Source: Enterobacteriaceae bacterium
Lineage (GTDB): Bacteria > Pseudomonadota > Gammaproteobacteria > Enterobacterales > Enterobacteriaceae
DNA length: 5,771 nt
Direction of reading: 5' to 3'
Assembly (NCBI GenBank): GCA_022712475.1
Contig: JALAGK010000565.1
Coordinates: 1-5,771, forward strand
The notes beneath the pieces were generated by a model that had not been told where the DNA came from, ran no database searches, and saw nothing but the letters and a program-made list of their open reading frames with translations. Made by a program: the position numbers and the translations under genes. This document shows, piece by piece, positions 1 through 5,181 of this stretch (positions are counted from its first letter, which is position 1; the number at the start of each line of letters is the position of its first letter).

Positions 1-2
1 GG

Positions 3-191
3 CAGACGGCTACGGACAGTAGCATATTCTTTCTCTACTCTTATGTTAAATGATGTGTGATGGTGTATTAGGGCTGGCTTACACTCCCAACACCTGATTG
101 ACCCACGCCCAAAATCCTGTTCCATTCAGAAACACAATGCCGGCATGATATTCACTCCCCCAAACGGAGGTTGTGCCGATGAAAACGTCAT
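3..191 (-). other. Unidentified minus-strand open frames, possible gene remnant or dispersed repeat
   Basis: On the minus strand an ATG at 191-189 opens a 21-residue frame (it begins MTFSSAQPPF) that stops with TGA at 128-126. The very next codon in the same frame, 125-123, is ATG, and that frame stays open for 41 codons to the left edge of the window. A second frame is open from 198 down to a TAA at 81-79, about 38 codons without an ATG, and contains a tryptophan- and glycine-rich stretch reading NGTGFWAWVNQVLGV. No strong Shine-Dalgarno sequence precedes the ATG at 191. I do not recognise either peptide. The reading could be a decayed gene, the end of a gene lying to the left, a repeated element, or chance. 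Confidence 0.2.
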
Positions 192-232
192 TTTCTCTTT
201 ACCGTGCTGCATCAGCCTTTATTATTCTGTGA
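179..232 (+). CDS. Possible 17-residue small protein or leader peptide
   Basis: An ATG at 179 is preceded by GGAGG at 166-170 with an 8-base spacer, which is a good ribosome binding site. The frame encodes MKTSFSLYRAASAFIIL and stops with TGA at 230-232. The peptide has a lysine near the start and a hydrophobic end, so it resembles the first part of a signal peptide or a very small membrane protein. If the TGA is ignored, the frame continues for roughly 25 more codons, so it might be the start of a decayed gene. It lies about 180 bases before ygeA and out of step with any obvious attenuator structure. Only the ribosome binding site supports it, and I do not recognise the peptide. Confidence 0.2.
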   Translation: MKTSFSLYRAASAFIIL

Positions 233-354
233 GTGGATTTTGTATATAAAGCGCGTTCCATCCCCTTGCTATTTCAGGTCGTTGTTGTGTGTGTGCAGGC
301 TACCTGATAGCGATTTGCGATGCGACAGTTACCTACCTGCTGGACTACTGGGTA

Positions 355-382
355 TTTCAGGCCGCACTTTTCCTGCTATAAC
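355..382 (+). promoter_or_regulatory. Candidate extended -10 promoter of ygeA
   Basis: TATAAC at 377-382 is preceded by TGC at 374-376, giving an extended -10 element. The -35 match, TTTCAG at 355-360 with a 16-base spacer, is weak. Transcription would start near 389, about 20 bases before the ygeA ATG at 410. A start there would leave almost no leader for the alternative ATG at 398, which supports the choice of 410. This is a pattern match only. Confidence 0.35.
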
Positions 383-409
383 AAGGCAAAACACGTTATG
401 GGGAAACGC

Positions 410-1105
410 ATGAAAACAATTGGTCTGCTCGGTGGTATGAGCTGGGAATCCACTATTCCTTACTATCGTTTAATTAACGAAGGTGTGAAAGCGCGCCTCG
501 GTGGGTTGCATTCAGGTAAGATCCTGCTGCACAGCGTGGATTTTCATGAGATTGAGGCTTGCCAGTCTTCTGGTGAATGGGATAAGGCCGGGCAAATGTT
601 AGCTGATGCAGCATGCGGGCTACAGGCTGCGGGGGCGCAGGGTATTGTGCTGTGTACGAATACCATGCATAAGGTCGCCTCGACGATAGAAGCGGGCTGT
701 ACATTGCCGTTTATTCATATTGCCGATGCGACCGGGCAGGCGATTGCTCGCCAGGGGCTTGAGCGCGTGGCGTTGTTGGGTACCCGTTACACAATGGAAC
801 AGGATTTTTATCGTGCCAGGTTGCGCGAGCAGTTCGGCATTGAAACGCCGGTGCCAGATGAGGCACAGCGCGCAGAAATCAACCGTATTATTTTTGAAGA
901 GCTGTGCCTGGGAGCGTTCAGCGCACATGCGAAGCGCTATTACCAGAGCGTGATTGCAACGCTGGTGGAACAGGGAGCGCAGGGCGTGATTTTTGGCTGC
1001 ACGGAAATTGGTATGTTGCTTGTCCAGCAGGACTGCCCGGTGCCGGTCTTTGATACCGCCGCCCTGCATGCCGCCGCAGCGGTTGATTTTATGCTGGAAA
1101 AGTGA
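410..1105 (+). CDS. ygeA: YgeA amino acid racemase (Asp/Glu racemase superfamily)
   Basis: The 231-residue product is a member of the aspartate/glutamate/hydantoin racemase superfamily, which is cofactor-independent and cytoplasmic. The E. coli relative (also called RacD) is about 230 residues and has been described as racemising several amino acids, including homoserine and aspartate/glutamate. The N-terminus [15 protein letters not shown] is the family signature. The two catalytic regions are LCTNTMH at 81-87 and FGCTEIG at 195-201. Position 83 is threonine and position 197 is cysteine, the pair reported for the E. coli enzyme, whereas classical members carry two cysteines. The start at 410 is chosen because it gives the family N-terminus and has GGGGA at 400-404 five bases upstream. 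In-frame ATGs at 320 and 398 would add residues not seen in the family. The gene stands alone here, without araE upstream, and ends 2 bases from the lysR stop codon. Confidence 0.93.
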   Translation: MKTIGLLGGMSWESTIPYYRLINEGVKARLGGLHSGKILLHSVDFHEIEACQSSGEWDKAGQMLADAACGLQAAGAQGIVLCTNTMHKVASTIEAGCTLPFIHIADATGQAIARQGLERVALLGTRYTMEQDFYRARLREQFGIETPVPDEAQRAEINRIIFEELCLGAFSAHAKRYYQSVIATLVEQGAQGVIFGCTEIGMLLVQQDCPVPVFDTAALHAAAAVDFMLEK

Positions 1106-1107
1106 GG

Positions 1108-2043
1108 CTATTGAGCGGGTTTATCTGGCGTAAGTGCCTCCAGCGCGTCATGAAAGTGTGACACACCGGCGCGCAGGTGGCTGCAAAATGCATCCACCAA
1201 CGCCGAGGCAGGGCGGTGGAGTGGGCGAATCAGGCTCAGCGTATAGGGTACGCTCATGCTAAAGCGCCGCACTATCACGCCGCTGGCGGCGTAGTCCAGT
1301 GCGGTAAACGGGTTAACAACCGAGATGCCTGCGCCTGCGCGTACCATCGCGCATACCGAGGCGGCGCTGTGGGTTTCAACCACCATGCGCCGACGCACGC
1401 CGCGCTCCTGAAACAGTGAGTCCAGCAGTTGGCGGTAGCTGTCGGTGCGCGACAGACTGATGTAGTTCTCACCGCTGAAATCCTCTGGCGTGAGTTCCGT
1501 TTTCTGACTCAGTCGGTGCCCGGAGGGCAATACGCAAACTTCATTAAGCGTCAACAGCGTAAGGCGCTCGGTACCGGCTGGCGCTGAAGTGGTTTCGGTC
1601 AATCCTAAGTCGTGGCGCTGAGCGGAAAGCCACTCTTCAAGCAGGGGGGATTCTTGCGGCACAATATTAAGGCTAAGGTCAGGATAACGAGCCAGAAATG
1701 GCTGTACCAGCGTGGGTAAAAACGACTGGGAGAACACCGGCAGACAAGCGATGGACAGTTCGCCCTGGCGAAATTCGCGTAGGCTCTGCGCGGCGTCCAG
1801 AATGCGGTCCAGACCGTACCACGAACGTTGTACTTCTTCGAACAGCCGCAGTCCCTGCACCGTGGGGTGAAGACGCCCGCGGGTGCGTTCAAAAAGCTTA
1901 AGATCAATCACCTTTTCAAAACGTGCCAGTTCGCGGCTTACCGTCGGTTGCGAGGTATGCAGTAGCGCGGCGGCCTCTGTGAGGTTACCGGTGGTCATTA
2001 CCGCGTGGAAAATCTCAATGTGCCGCAGATTGATGGTGGGCAT
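1108..2043 (-). CDS. lysR: LysR, transcriptional activator of lysA
   Basis: The 311-residue protein has the same length as E. coli LysR, the founding member of the LysR-type regulators. The N-terminal winged helix-turn-helix lies at about residues 5-63, with the helix-turn-helix at about 21-40 (LTEAAALLHTSQPTVSRELA). A linker helix follows, and then a periplasmic-binding-protein-like effector domain from about residue 93 to the end. In E. coli, LysR activates lysA when diaminopimelate is available, is countered by lysine, and represses its own gene. The divergent placement next to lysA fits this role exactly. The ATG at 2043 is preceded on the minus strand by GGAG (2050-2053) with a 6-base spacer. 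The stop is TAG at 1110-1108, leaving two bases to the ygeA stop, so there is no room for a terminator between the genes. Confidence 0.96.
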   Translation of the reverse strand: MPTINLRHIEIFHAVMTTGNLTEAAALLHTSQPTVSRELARFEKVIDLKLFERTRGRLHPTVQGLRLFEEVQRSWYGLDRILDAAQSLREFRQGELSIACLPVFSQSFLPTLVQPFLARYPDLSLNIVPQESPLLEEWLSAQRHDLGLTETTSAPAGTERLTLLTLNEVCVLPSGHRLSQKTELTPEDFSGENYISLSRTDSYRQLLDSLFQERGVRRRMVVETHSAASVCAMVRAGAGISVVNPFTALDYAASGVIVRRFSMSVPYTLSLIRPLHRPASALVDAFCSHLRAGVSHFHDALEALTPDKPAQ

Positions 2044-2320
2044 GGTTTACTCCTTGATACAGCAATCGCTCAACCTTAAAACCCTGTACACAGCTGAGCA
2101 GCACCTTAGGCTACAAAAAAGTCGCAAAGCCGCGCGGACTAACGCTGGTAATCCGGCGCGCCAGTACTCTGGTTGCTTGCTGTATTCGCCTGGATAGACC
2201 TGGACTCACCACAGTAAGTGCTCAACCTATATCATTTTTGCATGGACTTGCGAGAAAGCGATATTTTTTCTCCGCTCAGGGTTGTGGCTAAATGGCACTA
2301 ACATATTCAGGGAGATTGCT
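2044..2320. promoter_or_regulatory. Divergent lysR-lysA control region
   Basis: This 277-base region must hold the promoters of both genes and the LysR binding sites. The part nearest lysA has an A/T-rich tract with the dyad GAGAAA (2252-2257) and TTTCTC (2267-2272). It also contains TTGCAT at 2238-2243 with TATTTT at 2262-2267, a weak candidate -35/-10 pair for lysA (18-base spacer). The middle, about 2131-2172, is GC-rich with overlapping short inverted repeats: CGCGCGGA (2131-2138) against TCCGGCGCG (2152-2160), and CCAG/CTGG arms at 2161-2164 and 2169-2172. It also carries the 8-base palindrome GGCGCGCC. I could not assign a definite T-N11-A LysR box. The role is inferred from gene orientation and family knowledge. 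Confidence 0.6.
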
Positions 2321-3568
2321 ATGCCACGTTCACTTACCGCTACTGATACTGCACTCAACGCCGAAAGAGTGATGGCGCTGCCCGCCGAATTCGGTTGCCC
2401 GCTTTGGATCTATGACGCACAAATTATTCGCCGCCAGATAGCGCGGCTGCGTCAGTTTGATGTGATTCGCTTTGCACAAAAGGCGTGCTCGAACACTCAT
2501 ATCCTGCGTCTGATGCGCGAAGAAGGCGTGAAGGTCGACTCCGTGTCGCTGGGTGAAATTGAACGTGCGCTGGTAGCGGGCTTTAGCGCCAGTGAGATTG
2601 TCTTTACCGCGGACCTGATTGACGCACCGACGCTTGCCCGAGTGAGCGAGTTGGGAATTGCCGTTAACGCGGGCTCTATTGATATGCTTGAACAGCTGGG
2701 GGCAGCCTCGCCTGGTCACCCGGTATGGCTGCGCATTAACCCAGGCTTTGGTCACGGCCACAGCCAGAAGACCAATACCGGTGGTGAAAACAGCAAGCAT
2801 GGGATCTGGCACGGTGATTTACCGCTGGCGCTGGCAGCCGTTGAACGCCACGGGCTTAAACTTATCGGTCTGCATATGCATATTGGTTCTGGCGTGGATT
2901 ACGGTCACCTGGAGCAGGTTTGCGGGGCGATGGTGAATCTGGTGGTGGCGTCAGGCCAGGATTTGCAGGCGATTTCGGCCGGTGGTGGCCTGTCTGTTGC
3001 TTATCAGGAAGGCGGTGAGTCGGTCAACACTGACCATTATTACGGGTTGTGGAATGCCGCACGTGAAAAAATTGCCCAGCATCTGGGCCACCCGGTTGAG
3101 CTGGAAATTGAGCCGGGTCGTTTTCTGGTTGCAGAGTCTGGCGTACTGCTTAGCGAGGTGCGCAGCGTCAAGGATATGGGCTCACGCCATTTCGTGCTGG
3201 TAGACGCCGGATTTAACGACCTGATGCGCCCGGCGATGTACGGTAGCTATCACCATATTTCGGCGCTCACCGCAGATGGCCATGAGCCGTCTGGAGCAAA
3301 ACGTGAATGCGTGGTGGCCGGTCCGCTGTGTGAATCCGGCGACGTGTTTACTCAGCTTGAAGGCGGTATGGTGGAAACCCGCATGCTGCCAGACGTTAAG
3401 CCGGGTGACTATCTGGTGATTCACGACACCGGCGCATACGGCGCATCCATGTCTTCTAACTACAACAGCCGTCCGCTGCTGGCGGAAGTGCTGCTTGATG
3501 GGGAACAGACGCGCCTGATCCGCCGCCGCCAGACCATTGCAGAACTGCTGGCGCTGGAGAATCTGTAA
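2321..3568 (+). CDS. lysA: Diaminopimelate decarboxylase LysA
   Basis: This is the cytoplasmic PLP enzyme of the final lysine step: meso-diaminopimelate to L-lysine plus CO2. It belongs to the fold III (alanine racemase/ornithine decarboxylase-like) group. The PLP lysine is K54 in FAQKACSN. Other family blocks are HMHIGSG near 185-191, the phosphate-binding GGG loop at 221-223 (SAGGGLS), EPGRF at 264-268, the active-site cysteine C337 in GPLCESGD, and GAYGASMSSNYNSRP at 371-385. The start at 2321 matches the family N-terminus (MPRSL) and has AGGGAG at 2309-2314 with a 6-base spacer. An in-frame ATG at 2282 would add 13 unsupported residues. At 415 residues it is slightly shorter than E. coli LysA (420), mostly because the loop after GFSASE (88-92) is shorter. 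It is probably LysR-activated. The stop lies one base from the galR stop. Confidence 0.97.
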   Translation: MPRSLTATDTALNAERVMALPAEFGCPLWIYDAQIIRRQIARLRQFDVIRFAQKACSNTHILRLMREEGVKVDSVSLGEIERALVAGFSASEIVFTADLIDAPTLARVSELGIAVNAGSIDMLEQLGAASPGHPVWLRINPGFGHGHSQKTNTGGENSKHGIWHGDLPLALAAVERHGLKLIGLHMHIGSGVDYGHLEQVCGAMVNLVVASGQDLQAISAGGGLSVAYQEGGESVNTDHYYGLWNAAREKIAQHLGHPVELEIEPGRFLVAESGVLLSEVRSVKDMGSRHFVLVDAGFNDLMRPAMYGSYHHISALTADGHEPSGAKRECVVAGPLCESGDVFTQLEGGMVETRMLPDVKPGDYLVIHDTGAYGASMSSNYNSRPLLAEVLLDGEQTRLIRRRQTIAELLALENL

Positions 3569-3569
3569 T

Positions 3570-4586
3570 TTAGTTGTCGCTTTGCGCTGGCGGTGCAGAA
3601 ACGGAGTGGCGGCGTACCAGCGTTGGGTTAAAGCGGTGCGTCACCACCGGTGGCGTACTGTTTTCTGCCAGCGCTAACGCAAGCTCCGCTGCCTGGGTTG
3701 CCATCGTGACCACCGGATAGCGCACGGTAGTCAGGCGCGGGCGCACGTAGCGTGATACCAGCACATCATCAAAACCAATTAGTGAAAGTTTCTTTGGCAC
3801 CTCGACGCCGTTGTCGTTAAGTACGCCCATGGCGCCTGCGGCCATTGAATCGTTGTAACAGGCAACTGCCGTTACTGCTTTACCGCGTCCCATCAGCTCA
3901 GTCATTGCCTGTTCACCACCGCTCTCATCCGGTTCGCCAAACGTCACCAGCCGCTCGTCACGCGGCAGGTTGTGTTCTTCGAGCGCATCGTAGTAGCCGC
4001 GCAGACGATCGTGCGCATCTGAAATGGGGTGGTTGGAGCAGATAAAGCCAATACGGGTATGCCCCATTTGAATTAAATGACGGGTAGCAAGCCAGCCGCC
4101 CAGGTGGTCATCAAGTGCCACGCAGCGCTGCTCAAAGCCCGGCAGGCTACGGTTAATTAGCACCATTCCTGGAATTTGCTTCATCAGCCCTTTCAGATAG
4201 TCGTCAGGGATCATTTTGGCGTGGACCACCAGCGCGGAACAGCGGTGGCGAATCATTTGCTCAATGGCCTGGCGCTCTTTTTCTTCATTGTGATAACCGT
4301 TGCCAATCAGCAGGAAATTGCCGGTGCGCCAGGCAACCTGGTCCAGCGCCTTGGCCATAGCGCCAAAAAAGGGATCTGAAACATCGCCTACTACCAGCCC
4401 AATGGTTTCCGTGTTCTGCTGTGCCAGCGCGCGGGCGTTAGCGTTGGGATGGTAATTGAGCTGCTCCATGGCGCTTAAAACGGCCTGTCGTGAGGCATCA
4501 CTGGCTTTAGGAGAGTGGTTTATTACGCGGGATACCGTTGCTACGGACACACCGGCAAGGTGTGCGACATCTTTAATGGTCGCCAT
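3570..4586 (-). CDS. galR: GalR, galactose operon repressor
   Basis: The 338-residue protein is a LacI/GalR-family repressor that in E. coli controls gal, mgl, galP and related genes. It is released by D-galactose. The N-terminal helix-turn-helix is at residues 3-23 (TIKDVAHLAGVSVATVSRVI), followed by the hinge helix around NANARALA at 48-55. A periplasmic-binding-like sugar domain runs from about residue 61 to the end, with GLVVGDVSDPFFGAM and IGFDDVLVSRY as recognisable segments. GalR is chosen over its paralogue GalS because of the lysA-galR-aas synteny and the sequence. E. coli GalR is 343 residues, and the C-terminal tail here is shorter and different. The ATG at 4586 has AGAGG (4597-4593) six bases upstream. 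A gal-type operator just upstream suggests autoregulation. The TAA stop lies one base from the lysA stop. Confidence 0.95.
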   Translation of the reverse strand: MATIKDVAHLAGVSVATVSRVINHSPKASDASRQAVLSAMEQLNYHPNANARALAQQNTETIGLVVGDVSDPFFGAMAKALDQVAWRTGNFLLIGNGYHNEEKERQAIEQMIRHRCSALVVHAKMIPDDYLKGLMKQIPGMVLINRSLPGFEQRCVALDDHLGGWLATRHLIQMGHTRIGFICSNHPISDAHDRLRGYYDALEEHNLPRDERLVTFGEPDESGGEQAMTELMGRGKAVTAVACYNDSMAAGAMGVLNDNGVEVPKKLSLIGFDDVLVSRYVRPRLTTVRYPVVTMATQAAELALALAENSTPPVVTHRFNPTLVRRHSVSAPPAQSDN

Positions 4587-4601
4587 TGTTTACCTCTGGC
4601 T

Positions 4602-4617
4602 GGGTAAGCGCTTACAT
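4602..4617. promoter_or_regulatory. gal-type operator upstream of galR
   Basis: The 16 bases GGGTAAGCGCTTACAT contain the perfect 12-base palindrome GTAAGCGCTTAC (4604-4615). They match the GalR/GalS operator pattern GTGNAANCGNTTNCAC at most fixed positions, including the central CG. The site lies 16-31 bases before the galR start codon. Its location points to repression of galR by GalR itself and possibly by GalS, through promoter occlusion or a downstream roadblock. The sequence match is direct, and the autoregulation is inferred. Confidence 0.75.
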
Positions 4618-4651
4618 GAACCCAGTTTCACGGAAAAGTGCGATGGGTTCA
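4617..4651 (-). promoter_or_regulatory. Inverted repeat forming a hairpin beside the galR operator
   Basis: TGAACCCA at 4617-4624 and TGGGTTCA at 4644-4651 are a perfect 8-base inverted repeat. Inside them CAC (4629-4631) and GTG (4638-4640) can pair around a 6-base loop, with small internal loops of 4 and 3 bases between the stems. On either strand it is not followed by a run of T, so it is not an intrinsic terminator. If galR is transcribed from the candidate promoter at 4663-4691, the hairpin sits at the 5' end of the galR mRNA. It could also be a dyad binding site for a protein. Confidence 0.4.
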
Positions 4652-4662
4652 AGAAAATGGCG

Positions 4663-4691
4663 TGTATATGCTGCATGAGTTAACACAAAAA
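4663..4691 (-). promoter_or_regulatory. Candidate galR promoter
   Basis: On the minus strand TATACA (4668-4663) is a good -10 element, and TTTTTG (4691-4686) is a weak -35 with a 17-base spacer. Transcription would start near 4656, giving a leader of about 70 bases that contains the hairpin and the operator. The operator would then lie downstream of the start point. A promoter closer to the gene is also possible, so this call is tentative. Confidence 0.3.
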
Positions 4692-4702
4692 AAACGCAGG
4701 TA

Positions 4703-4717
4703 GTGAAAGTGTTACAC
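4703..4717. promoter_or_regulatory. Imperfect second gal-operator-like dyad
   Basis: GTGAAAGTGTTACAC has GTG and CAC ends and gal-operator-like half-sites, but it is 15 rather than 16 bases and lacks the central CG. Its centre is about 100 bases from the centre of the clear operator near galR. The site also carries GTTACA, a feature of OmpR boxes, so it may serve another regulator or none. Confidence 0.25.
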
Positions 4718-4829
4718 GACTGCTGGTTTTTTAAACACTCTGGTGGCCTGGATCAGGACGTTGATGCCTGTGAGCGTAAGTGCGACGCAGCCGGAAGAAA
4801 TAACTAACGTATTTTCAATAGTTTCAGCC

Positions 4830-4849
4830 CAAACCTTTAGTTACAGTTT
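4830..4849 (+). promoter_or_regulatory. Candidate OmpR box upstream of the Omr small RNA
   Basis: The segment ACCTTTAGTTACAGTTT closely follows the OmpR binding pattern typified by the ompF upstream box, ACTTTTGGTTACATATT, with 13 of 17 bases matching. It covers about -81 to -62 relative to the small RNA start at 4911, a normal place for an activator. An adjacent segment ending in GTTTCA (around 4811-4826) could be a second, weaker box. E. coli omrA and omrB are both known to be activated by OmpR, which supports the call. Confidence 0.45.
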
Positions 4850-4875
4850 GCGAAGGGCTGTTTCCATTCAGGCGT

Positions 4876-4904
4876 GGCAGACAGGAACAAGGGACTGCTA
4901 CATT
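4876..4904 (+). promoter_or_regulatory. Core promoter of the Omr small RNA
   Basis: TACATT at 4899-4904 is spaced correctly as the -10 element for a start at 4911. The -35 position (GGCAGA, 4876-4881, 17-base spacer) is very poor, as expected for a promoter that depends on an activator such as OmpR. Confidence 0.5.
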
Positions 4905-4910
4905 TGTGAT

Positions 4911-4992
4911 CCCAGAGGTATTGATAGGTGATGTCGGCCATGGGTCGATAACAAGCATTACACCAACCTGCGCGGATGCGCAGGTTTTTTTT
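4911..4992 (+). ncRNA. omrB: OmrA/OmrB-family Hfq-dependent small RNA (OmrB-like)
   Basis: The 5' end, CCCAGAGGTATTGATAGGTG, is the conserved seed region of the OmrA and OmrB RNAs. The 3' end is their conserved terminator stem and T-run. The length of 82 bases and the bases just after the seed fit E. coli OmrB (82) better than OmrA (88). The middle differs from both but can still fold into a short stem, 4934-4939 with 4943-4948, which includes one G-U pair. In E. coli these RNAs are made under EnvZ-OmpR control and use the 5' seed with Hfq to repress mRNAs such as ompT, cirA, fecA, csgD and ompR. The location between galR and aas is the E. coli location. E. coli carries two tandem copies there, but only one is found here, so the A/B assignment is tentative while the family call is secure. 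Confidence 0.92.
4965..4992 (+). terminator. Intrinsic terminator of the Omr small RNA
   Basis: AACCTGCGC (4965-4973) and GCGCAGGTT (4978-4986) form a perfect 9-base-pair stem with a 4-base loop. A T tract runs through 4992. The stem and U tail also serve as the Hfq-binding 3' end in this RNA family. Confidence 0.93.
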
Positions 4993-5181
4993 GGCTCCTT
5001 TCGGCTATCTGTTCGCGCCCATTCCCTAACTCATGTAAGCTGCTGAGAACGCAATTTCATCGGGTTTCTGCTCGTTGCCATTTCTGTTTCTGTCTGATTT
5101 CGCAATGCGTTAGCGTCAGCTGTGCATTGTCGTGGTGGCCAGCAAAGACCAGATTTTGTTTTCCCTACAAAAGGAGTTGAA

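Larger units (their letters stand above)
1..373. other. Left-edge intergenic DNA without a convincing gene
   Basis: No long open frame, RNA gene or clear terminator can be supported here. In E. coli the araE transporter gene lies upstream of ygeA, but no araE coding sequence is visible in this stretch. The region is richer in A+T than the genes that follow. It contains a GT-rich run near 273-292, a 17-codon frame with a good Shine-Dalgarno sequence at 179-232, and a stretch on the minus strand (about 79-201) that stays open in unusual ways. Those are listed separately at low confidence. The left edge may cut into a gene beyond the window, because one minus-strand frame is open from 125 to the edge. 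Confidence 0.6.

Noticed and set aside
320..409. Longer ygeA start at the in-frame ATG at 320 (or 398)
   Set aside because: The added residues are not part of the racemase family N-terminus. The ATG at 410 has a better ribosome binding site and gives the family length.
204..413. 69-codon plus-strand frame upstream of and overlapping the ygeA start
   Set aside because: No ribosome binding site precedes its ATG, and the product shows no family features. It overlaps the candidate ygeA promoter.
620..1069. 149-codon open frame on the minus strand inside ygeA
   Set aside because: It lies wholly antisense to a well-recognised racemase gene, and its product looks like none I know. It is best explained as a codon-bias shadow.
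2330..2812. 160-codon open frame on the minus strand inside lysA
   Set aside because: It is antisense to the conserved PLP-binding half of LysA and has no recognisable product.
4743..4931. 62-codon plus-strand frame running into the small RNA
   Set aside because: It crosses the OmpR-box region, the promoter and the Omr seed, has no ribosome binding site I can see, and has no recognisable product.
4993..5181. A second Omr copy between the first and aas
   Set aside because: I looked for the CCCAGAGG seed and for a terminator stem with a T-run and found neither in this spacer.
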